From contig CAUYUJ010016066.1 in NCBI GenBank assembly GCA_963575745.1, positions 28,501 to 92,500 on the forward strand: DNA of 64,000 bases. Direction: 5' to 3'. A program made the position numbers and the translations under genes. Below the pieces are notes generated by a model that did no database searches, had not been told where the DNA came from, and saw only the letters and a list, made by a program, of their open reading frames with translations. Origin of the DNA: Prorocentrum cordatum. Lineage: Eukaryota > Sar > Dinophyceae > Prorocentrales > Prorocentraceae. Below, one piece after another: positions 50,791-61,502 of this stretch (positions within the stretch are counted from its first letter, which is position 1; the number at the start of each line of letters is the position of its first letter).

Positions 50791-50995
50791 CCTCATCATC
50801 ATTACCATCATCACCATCATCACCATCGTCAGCATCATCATCAGCAGCATCATCATCAGAAGCATCATCATCATCATCATCACCATCATCAGCATCACCA
50901 TCATCACCATCATCATCATCCTCATCATCATCAGCAGCATCATCATCATCCTCATCGGCAGCATAATCATCAGAAGCATCATCATCATCATGCTC
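50309..50995 (+). repeat. (CAT)n array with CAG variants
   Basis: About 680 bp of CATCATCAT/CATCAGCAG triplets. Higher-order phrases such as CATCATCAGCAGCATCATCA recur. His-, Ser-, Ile- and Met-rich frames are artefacts. Confidence 0.95.
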
Positions 50996-51169
50996 CTACT
51001 CGGTGCTCCTGGGCTCCCCGCGCGCGGCGCGCCGTGGCCCCGCGCAGCGCCCGTGCGTGGGGCGTGCCCGGGCGGGCGCCCGTCAGGCCGTGTGGCACCC
51101 GGGCCGCCGGCGCTTCTTCTACCAGAACCGCGCCCAGGGCGAGTCGACGTGGAGGAGGCTGGCCCCACG

Positions 51170-51385
51170 GAGCTCCTCCTCGACCTCCTCCTCGCCTTCG
51201 ACCTCCTTTCCTCCTTCTCCTCCTCATCATCATCATCCCCATCCTCCTCCTCCTCATCATCATCATCAGCATCATACTCATCATCCTCCTTCTCCTTCGG
51301 CCACGCTCTACCTCCTACCCCTCCTCCTCCTCCTCCTCCTCCTCCTCTACTCCTCTTCCTCTGCCTCCTCCTTTTCCTCCTCCGT
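51170..51385 (+). repeat. CTC/CAT-rich flank of the LINE
   Basis: It contains CTTCTCCTTCGGCCACGCTC (about 51286-51305). A matching CCTTCGGCCACGCTC sits in a CTC tract on the other side of the LINE at about 57558. Confidence 0.8.
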
Positions 51386-51407
51386 TCCGTAGCCATTTTG
51401 GCTCAAG
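51386..51407 (+). other. Exact spliced leader at the LINE 5' end
   Basis: All 22 SL bases are present and the LINE sequence begins directly after CTCAAG with an ATG. The position implies that the inserted copy came from a trans-spliced LINE transcript. Confidence 0.9.
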
Positions 51408-51538
51408 ATGCTTTGTTCCACAGGGGAACACGTGGATACCACTAGTCCGCGGCCAGTATTCAGTCCTTCCCCTGGTCAGCCCCAGGGCGAGCGTCGAGGT
51501 GGTCCGCCCCACCTTGGCGCGTCTCTCTCATCCCAGGC

Positions 51539-52030
51539 ATGGTGCCGCAGCCGCCAGCGGTCACTGTGCTCCGCGGCCCGCGCAAGCCCCACTGGTGCTA
51601 CGGGCAATGCGGGCGCGCGGAGAACTGGGCGTGCCGCATTCAGTGCCTCTGCGGGCGCGACGCGCCTGCCGCCATCGTCTCTCGTGCGCGCCAGAAGCAC
51701 AAGGAGGCAGGCGACGGCAGTGGCAGCGGCGGCAAGAAGGGGGCGGCTCCCAGGAGGCAGGCGGGCGCTCCCAGTGGTCTGCCCAAGGAGCTTGCCCAGC
51801 AGATGCAGACCATCGAGAAGCGCCTGGCGCCGCCCCCTGCCGTGTGGCCCAAGCCTGGAGGCACGGCGCCGTGGCATGAGTCTGCTGCAGGCAACAGTGC
51901 CGATCCCGACAATAAGTCCCAGAGTGCCAAGCTTGCCGAGCGGATCGCGGAGCTTGAGGAGACCCTCAAGAAGTCTCGCCCGCTGACGAGCGCAACACTG
52001 ATCTACGGAGTCCGATCGAGTAGCAGTTGG
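51539..52030 (+). pseudogene. LINE N-terminal zinc-finger region
   Basis: Begins VPQPPAVTVLRGPRK and contains HWCYGQCGRAENWACRIQCL then CGRDAP, a compact Cys-rich finger (C-x2-C...C-x3-C-x-C). A Lys/Gly-rich stretch and ELAQQMQTIEKRL follow. The frame differs from the ATG next to the SL, so a frameshift lies between 51408 and 51539. Confidence 0.75.
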
Positions 52031-52464
52031 AGACATGGCGTGCGGAGGAGTGGACGCTTTTGTCTCCCCAGGCACTCCATCGCCGCACACAGCAGGACCT
52101 TCAGCGTGCGCGGGACGGCCTCCAGAAGTTGGAGAAGGAGTTGGCAGAAATGGAAAGCCAGTTGGTTGAGTTATTTGATGGCGACGATGTACCCATGGGA
52201 GCTGGCCCGACTGCAGAGCAGAGGAAGGCCCTTTACCACGCCCGGTCGGAGGGCAGCATCGACAATTTCGTGCAGGCGTTCGATGCCATGTGGTCTGGGG
52301 TGGAGCTCAAGCGCGCAGCGGGGGTAGCCCTGCTGCTGGCTTGGGCTCGTGCCAGCCAGGCGTTTGCACCAGTGCTGTTGATGGCCCACCATGTGCATGG
52401 CCCGACGTCTGCGGGCTGCCTGGCCGCGGCCGCGCGCCGCCGCTTGGGGCGCGGCCTGCCCTGA
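52027..52464 (+). pseudogene. LINE coiled-coil region
   Basis: RTQQDLQRARDGLQKLEKEL then AEMESQLVEL is a clear heptad-rich coil, typical of LINE nucleic-acid-binding or oligomerising regions. It is in a different frame from the zinc-finger part upstream. Confidence 0.7.
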
Positions 52465-52469
52465 GTGCT

Positions 52470-53342
52470 GAGTTCAGCACCGAATCCTACAATGCGAGCG
52501 GTGGCAAGGCGCGCGTCAAGAAGCGCCTCAGCAGCACCTCGGCCAGCATCGTGCTTCTGCAGGAGTTCGGGCACATCAGCGAGCACGTCGAGGCCCTGAG
52601 CTCCTGGTGCGGAGGTCGAGGCTGGAGGCTCTTGGCGCTTCCGAGCCTGCCCACGGTGGGCCCGACGCCGTCTCCAGGCTTGGCCGTTGCTGTGCGCGAC
52701 TGCCTGGGCGCGCGGCCCCCAGTCCTCGGGTTGCACGAAGTCTGGCCAAATCGAGTTCAGCACGTCATGATTGATGTGCCCGCTCTGCCCACTAGCCTCC
52801 ACGTCTTCAATGTCTACCTGTTCACGGGTGAGGGCGCTGGCTGGCGGAACGGCAGACTGCTGCAGGAGTTGGGCCTGCCTGCTGAGGCTTTGGGCGGACC
52901 AGTCATCATTGGCGGCGACTGGAACATGTGCCCTGGCGAGCTCGAGGCGAGCCAATTTCCTGCCCATGTTTGTTGCGCGCTGGTGGGCGCACCTACGATT
53001 ACGTTTCGCGGAGGATCAGGTCAGTCTGTCATCGATTATTTCTTCCTCAATTCGGCGGCCATGAGGATGTGTGATGGTGTCGGCATTGATGTCGAGTGAG
53101 CCAAGCGCGGCCATCGACCAGTCCAGGTGCTCCTCGAGGGTGGTGCCGGGAATGTCAAATGGCTGGTCTACACGGTGGCGCCCAAGATGGGCGCCCAGGT
53201 TATCATCGGCCTTCAGCCTCCGCCCCCGTCATATGACAGCGTGCGGCGAGTCGCTGAGGCTGCCGTCCAGGCTTGCGCGGGCGAAACCCCCCCGAGGTTG
53301 GCTGGGGTATCCTCTCTGCTGCGTGGGGCCATCTCGCCGTGA
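52470..53342 (+). pseudogene. LINE EEP (APE-like) endonuclease domain
   Basis: EEP motifs in order: SIVLLQE (catalytic Glu, 52563), VIIGGDWNM (52905-52930), GQSVIDYFF (about 53020-53045) and GHRPV (about 53109). A TGA at 53097 interrupts the frame between the last two; the same frame then continues to 53342. This nuclease nicks the target for target-primed reverse transcription. Confidence 0.85.
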
Positions 53343-53399
53343 GAGCCGCTGAGGAGATCGCTGCTGCTGTCGGGCACCATGATTGCAATGTTCGAGCAT

Positions 53400-55065
53400 T
53401 TGCTCGCCCGCTACGGCCTCGTTGGGTTGGCAACACCTGCTCGATTAAATGCGTTTCCGACCTTCAGGCTGCGGCTGAGGGCCGGCAGTGGTTGCATAGT
53501 TCCCTTTCCAGCATCATGGGTCTCAAGAGGCTGGTCAGCCCGTCCGCGCAGGGCCTTGCGATTGTCGCCGAGGAGGTCCTCAATTTCACTACGGTGGTCT
53601 TCCACTGGCAGGGCCTGTCCGCGCGCCTGGGGCGCTCCGCCCAGCAGGCGCGGGTGCTCGTGCAGGGTGAGTTCGACGAGGAGGCCTGCCGCGCGTTCCT
53701 TGACGACATTGAGCCTGATGTCAAGCTCGCGGCCAGTGGCGCGTCCAGGGTGGATCACCAGAAGTGGAAGGAGTGGCGTGCGATGGCGGTCTCTAGTGGC
53801 CCACGTGCCCTTCACCCCACCACTGAGCACCGTGACCTTGCACAGCCCACGGTGGCCCCGACGGCGCAGGGCCCGTCGGCGCACGTTCATGATTTTGTTC
53901 GGCACGAGGTTGAGCTGTACAAGAAGTTATGGTCCAGCTCCCGATCTGCGCAGGCATGGATCCCTGATAGGACCGCGTTGGAGAGGGCGACCGCCAAGGA
54001 TATACGCGCGGCTGCTCGGACGTTCTCTTCGACTACCACGGCGGCGCCTGACAACGTGCATCCTTGTCATTTCCTGTTGCTTGATAGCCAGGCGCTCGAG
54101 GTGGTCGCCCTCCTCTGTTCTGCGATGGAGGCCCTCTGGCTGCCGCCGCGGCAGCTCTGCTGGCCGGGGAGTCGTCTGGCTCGGGGAATCGGCGGCGGTG
54201 CTCAACGCTGGGCTCTACAGAGTCTGGCAGCGCCTGCGTCGGCCAGTGCTTCGTGAGCTGCAGGAGCGGATCGACAGGCCGTACTGGGGTGCGCCGCGAG
54301 GGCGCCCCTCTGTCGATTGCGCGTGGCTGCGCAGGCGGCCGAGGGTCAGGCCGACCATCAGCAGTCCTACCATGGGGCGTTGGCAGTTGCCGATTTCAGC
54401 AAGTACTACGAGCGCATCCCGTTGGCAAGGCTGCGGGGCAAGCTTCTCAGTTTCCAGACACCGACGGCTTTTTTCTGAAGTTGGTGCATAACACGCGGCG
54501 TGCATCACGTGTCCTTCGGCAAGCAGGCCACCGCGCGGAGCAGGCCCTCTGCGCCGAGCGCGGTCTCCCTGCAGGTGACGTGCATTGCGACGTGTCCGTC
54601 AAGATCTGGTCGGTGAGGGAGTATGATAGCTTCCTTGTCAGGCAGCCGTGCATTCAGTTTGTGAATTATACCGACGACAAGTCCATTCGGGCGTCGTCAA
54701 CTTCCGCGGCGACGGCTACATCCATGATGGCCGAAGCCATGCATGAGTTCAAGTCCACGGTCTCGCAGCTCGACGCAGTTGTCAATGACAAGCTCCCGAT
54801 CGTGGGCGCCAGTTTCTCCCTCGCGCAGGGCATCGCCAGCGCGCTTGGTCAAGCCCCCTCAGTGGCCCGTCGCAGTGCTGTGTATGTTGGAGTTGATGTT
54901 AGCGAGGGCAGTCGGCGCGCCGACAGAAGGGGCCCTCTCCAAGCGCATGAAGCGCAGGGCGCATATGGTGTGGCGCATGCGAAAGACCCGGCGTTCCGGG
55001 AAGGTCATCATTGGCAACCAGGCGCAGTCGATCGGCTGCGTCATCCGCGCTGGCGCCATGCCTGA
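53400..55065 (+). pseudogene. LINE linker and reverse transcriptase, frameshifted
   Basis: An approach region (KDIRAAARTFSSTTTAAPDN, VHPCHFLLLD) precedes the RT. Motif A-like ADFSKYYERIP is in a shifted frame (about 54390). Motif C reads FVNYTDDKS (54658-54680), a variant of F/YxDD with both Asp present. The region around 54150-54360 is out of frame and the fingers motif is lost. No RT activity is expected. Confidence 0.8.
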
Positions 55066-55450
55066 GGCCACCTACGGCAGCGAGGGTGTCGGGCTCAGCA
55101 ACTCGGAGTGGCTTCGGTGCAGGCGCGATGGGGCCCGCGGGCAGCTTCCCGCGCACGGCGGAGTGAGCCTCTCGAGCAAGACGGTTTTGCTCGGCGACGG
55201 CGCAGGCGCGTCAGCCATTGCGCCTGCCATACAGTGGTGCAGAATGCTTTGGCAGGCGGAGGTCTGTGAGTATCCGCTCGCTGTCCGTGCTCGCCTGTTG
55301 AGGCTCTGGCGTGAAGCCAAGCCATGCGATGTCTCTGGCTGGCAGTTCCGCAGGGGCCCTCTGTCTCGAGCAGTTTTTGCTGTGCGGCGGGCGGGCTGGC
55401 GAGTCCTCTCTCCGATCAGTTGGATGGGCCACAGGGGGGTTAACGATTGA
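54900..55450 (+). pseudogene. LINE RT connector region
   Basis: MKRRAHMVWRMRKTRRSGKV then AGAMPEATYGSEGVGLSNSE matches the thumb or connector segment after the RT in this dinoflagellate LINE group. It is in a different frame from motif C and ends at a TGA (55448). Confidence 0.65.
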
Positions 55451-55479
55451 TGTCAGCCGAATGCTTCCGAGTCTGCTGT

Positions 55480-55905
55480 CTGTCCTCATGTTAGCTGGAA
55501 TTCAACGGCAGCACGAGAAGTCACTAGCCATGCAGCTGGGAGCTCCGGAACGTTCCATGGCCTCGCTCGACTCCGTTCGATCGGCGATCGGTGGCCGGTC
55601 TCGTCGGCTTTCCAGTCTGCAGCAGTTTCTCGTCGGGAGTTGCTCTTGCCGCGGTGTCTGGACCCAGGCCCGTGCCCATGCTGCTGGCTACCTTTGTGAT
55701 GGTGCCTGTGCGTGCGGGCAGAGGCAGACGATCAACCGCTGTCTTTCTGAATGCATTTTGCGCCCAGTTGTGGCTGCGCGCACCGAGTCTAAGAGCAGCC
55801 CTCTTTTCTTGAGCGCAGGCCTTGAGTCTGACGATCCCATCTTTGCCCAAGGAGCGTTTCTTTATGATGAGGAAGAAATCCCCCCCCCCTTCCTGCTCAG
55901 ATGAA
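55480..55905 (+). pseudogene. LINE Cys-rich segment
   Basis: WTQARAHAAGYLCDGACACG then QRQTINRCLSEC resembles the CxxC...HR...C segment that follows the connector in these elements. It ends at a stop at 55903. Confidence 0.6.
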
Positions 55906-55934
55906 GTAGTCCTCGAGGTCCTGAGGGGGAGGAG

Positions 55935-56186
55935 TTGGACGTTGAGGTGGAGGGGGTGGCGCCCCTGGTTCAGAGCCTCCGTTTGGACGTAGCCCCCGAC
56001 GGTTCCTGTGCGCGGCCAGGCCTAGTTGAGCTTGAGCGCGCTTCCTGGTCCATAGCTGTTTTGTCGCCTGACTCTAATGTGCCCGTTGCAGTGATGCGCG
56101 GGCCTGTGGCAGGCTACCTTCCCTCAAACTTCGAGCATCGCCGAGAGCGTCGCGCTCTGTCTGACTGGCCAGGCTGCCGACCGTGA
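55935..56186 (+). pseudogene. LINE RNase H-like remnant
   Basis: PDGSCARPGLVELERASWSI then AVLSPDSNVPVAVMRGPV resembles the first strands of an RNase H domain (DGS...rAgW). The remaining catalytic acidic residues cannot be traced in frame. Confidence 0.5.
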
Positions 56187-56559
56187 GACCCTCGCTGGAA
56201 GTGATCGCCTGGCCGCCATCCTCGGTTTCAGCAGCCCGCGCAGACCCAGCTGCGTGCGTCAAACCAGGCAGCGGGCATCTTCAAGTTTGGTCGTGGCCCC
56301 GAGGGCCACCATTTCATCTCGGCTCGGCATGTCAAAGCTCACAGGCCCCAGGGGCATACCGATTGTCTGGGGGGGCGAGGAGCGTCATTGGGCTGAAGCG
56401 AACCGTTCCGCTGACCCCCAATGCCAAGCTTGCTGCAAGCTTGCATCTTGCGCCGTCGCCAGAGTTTTTGGCCAAGCTCGAGCTTGCGAAAAGCCGAGCC
56501 GCCGATGTTGCCTTGCTAACTGCAGCTGTCCTCCCGTGTTTTCTTGAGGACAGCCCGCA

Positions 56560-57169
56560 GCGCTGGCGACGGCCAACGGCACTGCATCGGAAAAAGAGTA
56601 GTCGTGGGAAGGGGTGGCACTCTTGGGGCTTGGGTGAGCTGGGATGGCAGTGCGAGGTGTGCTTCAAGGTTGCGCCGTCATGCTGCAACCTGCCTCTGAA
56701 TGGATGTCTCGGGACCCCGTCTTTTCTGAAGCCTCTCACGGTTGGCGCGTTGGGGCATCAGTTAGTCGCCGGTTGTGGCTCTCGTCTTGCTTCGCTGCGC
56801 GCCGTGCAGTGCCGTGCTGAAGTCGAGAGTGCGGCTCGGCGGGATTCCCTGCTATGTCTGAAGTGTGGAGGGTGGAGTCAGGAGAAGGCCATCAAGTTAG
56901 CCAGGCCCTGCGCCCCCTCAGCCAGCATAGGGAAAATGATTATGTCTCGATTTCGGAGAGGGCTGGCCCCGAATCCCCGAATTCGTGCGTTGATCGACCG
57001 AGCCATCCCTGCCCCTCGAGTCGGTCTCAGTGTTACGAGTGCGCGGGATGTCCGCGCGTCGACGTGTGTCGTGCAGTATTCATCGGACAGCGTCGTCCCA
57101 TTTGAAGCTCGAATGGCACGCCTCCTCGAGCGGGCTCGTGCTCGAGAGGAGGCTCGCAGCAAGGCTTAA
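56560..57169 (+). pseudogene. LINE C-terminal zinc-finger region
   Basis: GELGWQCEVCFKVAPSCC, LGHQLVAGCG and DSLLCLKCGGWSQEKAIKLA then RPC form a CxxC...H...CxxC...C pattern characteristic of this LINE group. The frame closes at TAA (57167-57169). Confidence 0.7.
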
Positions 57170-57318
57170 GTTTTGGAGCGGGTGCACCTGTCGCTGAGGG
57201 CGAGGGTGGCTTGTGGCCGCCACTCTCGTCATTTCAAAATCTCCCCCTGATGGTGCACCCTGCCCCCATTTTTGTATTGGGTTGGCCCCTCCCTCCTTGG
57301 ACTGGCTTCCTGGGGGTC

Positions 57319-57353
57319 GTCTCATCTCATCTCATATCATCTCATCTCATTTT
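57319..57353 (+). repeat. (TCTCA)n 3' tail of the LINE
   Basis: CTCATCTCATCTCATATCAT and CTCATCTCATTTTACTTTTC: about six pentamers, in the place where other LINEs carry poly(A) or a short repeat. It marks the 3' end of the element. Confidence 0.8.
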
Positions 57354-57479
57354 ACTTTTCCATTAAATCCAGATTTCGCCTACGCCAGAGGGTCGTTCCG
57401 CGTCGAGCCCTGAGCTCGGGGCAGTGGCGGCCAACGGCAGGACACTGCGTCCTTTTCACCCTAGTACCTAGTCCTCCGT

Positions 57480-57605
57480 TTCCTCCTGCTCCTCCTCATT
57501 ATTTCACTCCCGTCTTCGATCTCCTCCTCCTCCTCGTCCTCCTCTTCCTCCTCCTCCTTCGGCCACGCTCGACCTCCTCCTCCTACGTTTCCTCTTCCTT
57601 TTCCT
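57480..57605 (+). repeat. CTC-rich 3' flank of the LINE
   Basis: Imperfect CTC triplets with CCTTCGGCCACGCTCGACCT, shared with the 5' flank near 51290. Confidence 0.75.
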
Positions 57606-57804
57606 TCTCGGGTTAGCAAGTAGTTGGCCCAGCGCTTGCTCTACAGGAGATGTTAATATATAGCTAGCTATGACTGTCGGAGGTGAGGGGGCGAGATCGA
57701 AGTGGAACGGAGAGCACCCCTAGCGGGAAACCGGTTTCGGTTTCGAATTCGTGCGTGCCGTGCGTGCGGGCGAGGCGAAATTGCGTGTGCGGGCGAGAGG
57801 AAAG

Positions 57805-58045
57805 TCTCCTGTGGCTGAGGCGCGGCCGGACCAAATGATTCCTTTCCGGCAACCGGAGGCGCGCGGTGTCCCGCCGGTGTCCCGCTGTGGCTGAGGCGCG
57901 GCCGGACCAAATGATTCCTTTCCGGCAACTGGTGGCGCGCGGTGTCCCGCCGGTGTCCCGCCTCTTGCTGAGGCGCGGCCGGACCAAATGATTCCTGACC
58001 GGGGGCCGTTGGCGCGCGGTGTCCCGCCGGTGTCCCGTCGGTGTC
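57805..58045 (+). repeat. Three ~76-bp tandem units
   Basis: CTGAGGCGCGGCCGGACCAA then ATGATTCC and CGCGCGGTGTCCCGCCGG starts at 57815, 57891 and 57968. The last unit ends in repeated GGTGTCCCG, which passes into the GAT array. Confidence 0.9.
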
Positions 58046-58047
58046 CC

Positions 58048-58092
<45 letters not shown>

Positions 58093-58965
58093 AATGATGA
58101 TGTTGATGATATTGGCGATGATGCTGGTGGTGTTGGTGGTGATGACGATGGTGTCCCGATGCTGATGATGTTGACAATGTTGATGATGACGATGATGATG
58201 ATGGTAATGGTGGTGATGATGATGGTGTCCCGATGATGATAATGTTGATGATGATTGTGCTGATGATGATGGTGTCCAGATGATGATGATGCTGATGATC
58301 ATGGAGATGTTGAGGATGATTTGGTGATGTTATGATGATGGTGTGGATGACGATAATGGTGTCCCGATTATGATGATGATGAGGTCGGTCATGATGTTGT
58401 TGATGATGGTGATGATGATGGTACCCCGTTGATGATGATGTTGATACTGATGATGATGACGATGATTGTGTCCCGAAGATGATGACGGTGTTGACGATGA
58501 GGACCATGATGAGATGATGATGGTGATGATGAGGAATTTGATGATGGTGCCCCGATCATAGTGATGATGATGTTGCGGATGATGGAAATCACGATGGTGT
58601 CCCGATGATGATGATGGTGATGTGTATGGTGACGATGATTCTGACCCGATGATGATGATGTTGATGATGATGTTGCTGATGGTGATGGTGTCCCGATGAT
58701 GATGTTGATGATGATGTTGATGATGATGTTGTTCATGATGGTGATGATGCTATGATGATGATTGTTGTGTTCCGATGGTGGTGATGCTGGTGTCCCGATG
58801 ATGGTGATGTTTATGGTGATGATGGTGACGATGATGGTGTGCCGATGATGATGGTGATGATGATGTTGTTGATCATGATGGTGATGAGGTGGTGCTGATG
58901 ATGGGGTCCCGATGGTGGTGATGATGATGTTGGTGGCGTTGATGACGATGATGTTGATGATGATG
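58046..58965 (+). repeat. Composite (GAT)n / GGTGTCCC array
   Basis: GATGATGATG blocks are punctuated about a dozen times by GATGGTGTCCCGATGATG, the GTGTCCC phrase that ends the upstream 76-bp units. Its higher-order spacing is irregular (about 40-110 bp). Confidence 0.9.
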
Positions 58966-59205
58966 ACGGTGATTGTGAGGTCGGTTGTGATTTCGATAGT
59001 GAGATCGATAGTTGGACAGAATGTGAGATCGATGGTGAGACCGATAGTGAGATCGATTGTGAGGCCGATCGTCAGATTGATTGTGAGATCGACCGAATGA
59101 AATTGATCGGGTAGGATCGCTTATGAGATCGACTGAGTGGGATCGATCGAGCGAGACCGATCGTGAGATCGATTGTGAGATCGATACTGAGACCGATCGA
59201 GTGAG
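58966..59205 (+). repeat. GTGAGATCGAT minisatellite
   Basis: Imperfect 11-16 bp units such as GTGAGATCGATTGTGAG and GTGAGACCGATAGTGAG; ATCGAT palindromes recur throughout. Confidence 0.85.
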
Positions 59206-59317
59206 ACGTTGGTACCTCCCCCCCGAACCTCCTTATCACCAGAAGGGTGGTCGCATAGGTATAGTTTATTGTTTGTGTGTGTAGTGTTCTTTGTTATGTT
59301 GTACCGAGTAGTTGTGT

Positions 59318-59556
59318 TGCTGTTGTTGCTGCTGCCGATGTTTTTGTCGTCGTTGTTGATGATGTCGCTGGTGTTGTGGTTGTTGTTGCTGATGTTGTTG
59401 CTGTTGTTGTTTGTGTTGTTGTCATAGCTGTTTCCGTGGTTGTTGTTGCTGGTGGTGATTGTTGTTGTTGCTGTTGTTGCTGTTGTTGTTGTCGTTGTTG
59501 TTTTGTTTTCCTCGCTCACTCTTTTTTTGTTTTTCTCTCTCTCTCTCTCTCTCTCT

Positions 59557-59592
<36 letters not shown>

Positions 59593-59595
59593 TGG
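59318..59595 (+). repeat. (GTT)n, then (CT)n and (AT)n microsatellites
   Basis: GTTGTTGCTGTTGTT triplets (to ~59500), then TCTCTCTC (59537-59558) and a pure TATATATA run (59559-59589). Three different simple repeats abut. Confidence 0.9.
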
Positions 59596-59759
59596 GGGCG
59601 TTGGTCAAGGAATAGTCCCAGGCGGCGCCAGACACTGGAGGATTCCTTCTCCAGTGAGGGCGCCGGTAATATCCATGGCCGGTCCACGATTTGAGTTTCA
59701 CTGGCTTCCAGACCCTGAATTCCTTATCCAGTGGCTCCTTATCCCATGCCCACACCGTA

Positions 59760-60100
59760 GATATACACTGTAGGCTTGGGTCGCGTTGACTGGCCGCGAC
59801 CCCGCCGCCAGCGTTCAACATGTTTTTGTTGGTGTTGTTTTCCCCCTCTCTCTCTCTCTACGGTATGTTCGCGTCGTGTCGACCGGCGGCGACCCCGCCG
59901 CCAGCATTCAACGTTGAGCGCCGTCGGCAAATTACCCAGAACCGGTCTATGTTGAACGATCGTACACTTCGGAAGCGACCGATCGTTCAAGGTTGAACGA
60001 TCCCCGCGGTGTCAGAAACCAACGCCGAAGTCGGCACGACACGAATCTTCCGTATCTGTCTCGCTCTCTATCTCTCTCTCTCTCTCTCTCTCTCCCCCTA
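59760..60100 (+). repeat. Duplicated CGACCCCGCCGCCAGC segment and (CT)n
   Basis: GGCCGCGACCCCGCCGCCAG, then GTTCAAC, occurs at ~59790 and again at ~59885, each near a CTCTCTCT run. AACGATCGTACACTTCGGAA and CGACCGATCGTTCAAGG form a small inverted repeat at ~59953-59995. Confidence 0.65.
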
Positions 60101-60539
60101 TGTAGCTACACTGTCCGCGCGCATGCAAGCCAGAAGTGGAGGGGTGGGGGACGACGATGCGGGGAGGAGAGGGCGGGAGGGGAAGTGGTTGGTGTCGCGG
60201 TTGCAGGTTTCGATTTCGCAGTGGATCATTTGATTGTCAAGGAGAAGGGAGGAGGCGGAGCGAGTAGGAGGAGGATGAGGAGGGCAAGGAGTTGCTGGGG
60301 AGGGGGGAAGCAGGACAGACGAGGAGGGGAAGGACAAGGAAGAGGAGGAATGGGGACGAGCAGGAGGAGGAGGAGGAGGAGGAGGTGGAGGAGAAGCAAG
60401 AGGGAGGAGCGCGACCGGCACGAGAGGGGCAAGACAGCTGCGAGAGTATGAAGGAACGCACGAGGGAGCACGAGGAGAGGTGTGGAGCCAGGAGGATGGG
60501 GCTGGGGGCGGCGCACGGGGACGAGGGCGAGGGCGGCCG

Positions 60540-60990
60540 CTGACGACGCCGCGCCGCGACCTCCGGAACTCCCTTCCCGGGAGGTGGTTTTCGCCAGACG
60601 CGCGGGCACCCAGCGGTACGTACCCAAGGGCATTCGCGCGTTGTGGGCGCGGTGCCTGGTCCAGGGGGCGGCGCTTACCACCCACGCCAACAACGAGGCT
60701 GCCTGGATCCAGCTGGCCATGCTGCCCATGCGCCTGCTCCGGCCGCACGCCCGCGGCGGCCGCGGCAGCAGGAACGCCGCAGAGGCGGAAACGAAGGAGC
60801 TCTGCAGACGGTGGCTAGAGGGCGAGCGCGCCTCGCTATGGACCGAGACAACAGAGCGACGCGAGCCGAGGAAGCAGCGCTCCGAGGACGAGGCCGCGCA
60901 ACGCGCCCAACGGTGCCTGGAACTGTCGGCCGACGCGCAGTACCGAATAGTTGCGCCGCTCTTGTTAGCGAGCCGCCTGTCGACGTGACC
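60540..60990 (+). pseudogene. RT-RLE element, N-terminal region
   Basis: PSREVVFARRAGTQRYVPKG, IRALWARCL and AAWIQLAMLPMRLLR match the start of this dinoflagellate RT family, where a Trp-containing helix precedes AW..LlllP...L. The frame ends at 60988; the continuation shifts frame near 60960. Confidence 0.65.
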
Positions 60991-61380
60991 CCAGACGTCG
61001 TCGACCAGATGCGCCGCAAGCACCCTCTCAGCAGCCGGGCGGTAGACTTCTCCAGCTTGCCCCCGGTGCACGCCGCGGCGGCCTTGCAGGTGGATGCGGC
61101 CGCTGTGGAGCGGGAGGTGCGGGCATTCCCCCGCGGGTCTGCAGCAGGGCCAACGTGGTTGCGGACGCAGCACCTCGAGGACGCCCTGCAGACGACGGCC
61201 CACAGGGACGAAGTCCTGGAGCAGCTACTCAGCCTGACCAACCTGCTTGCTCGGGGCCAGGCGCCCCCCGCCACCGCGAAGCTCTTCGCGGGCGCCTCGC
61301 TGGCGGCCCTTCCGAAGAAAGACGGCGGTTTGCGGCCGGTGGTGGTGGGCGAGATTCTGCGCCGCCTGGTGGGTAAGTGC
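60960..61380 (+). pseudogene. RT-RLE element, RT fingers
   Basis: PDVVDQMRRKHP, FPRGSAAGPTWLRTQHLEDA and ASLAALPKKDGGLRPVVVGE then ILRRLVGKC are RT fingers motifs; the LPKK.GG.RPv.v sequence is diagnostic. A frameshift near 61380 moves the continuation QLGVAVPGGK to another frame. Confidence 0.8.
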
Positions 61381-61502
61381 TTCTGCGGCGAGGTATCAGA
61401 TGCGGCCTCTGCAGCTGGGGGTGGCAGTACCCGGGGGCAAAAGAGGCCGCGGTCCACGTCGCGCGGCAGTGGTGGAGCTGAAACAGGGGGGACCGCCAGA
61501 AG

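Larger units (their letters stand above)
51386..57353 (+). mobile_element. Near full-length LINE (EEP endonuclease + RT), decayed
   Basis: A ~6-kb non-LTR retrotransposon. Order of parts: SL (51386), zinc-finger leader, coiled coil, EEP endonuclease, reverse transcriptase, connector and Cys/His region, RNase H-like remnant, C-terminal zinc finger, short 3' UTR and (TCTCA)n tail. Several frameshifts and at least one in-frame stop (53097) make it inactive. No long poly(A) is present; the pentamer tail replaces it. Family assignment beyond EEP-type LINE is not attempted. Confidence 0.88.

Noticed and set aside
50184-51445. Ser-, His-, Ile- and Met-rich frames of several hundred codons
   Set aside because: Products of the (CAT)n array; all three frames and the opposite strand are equally open.
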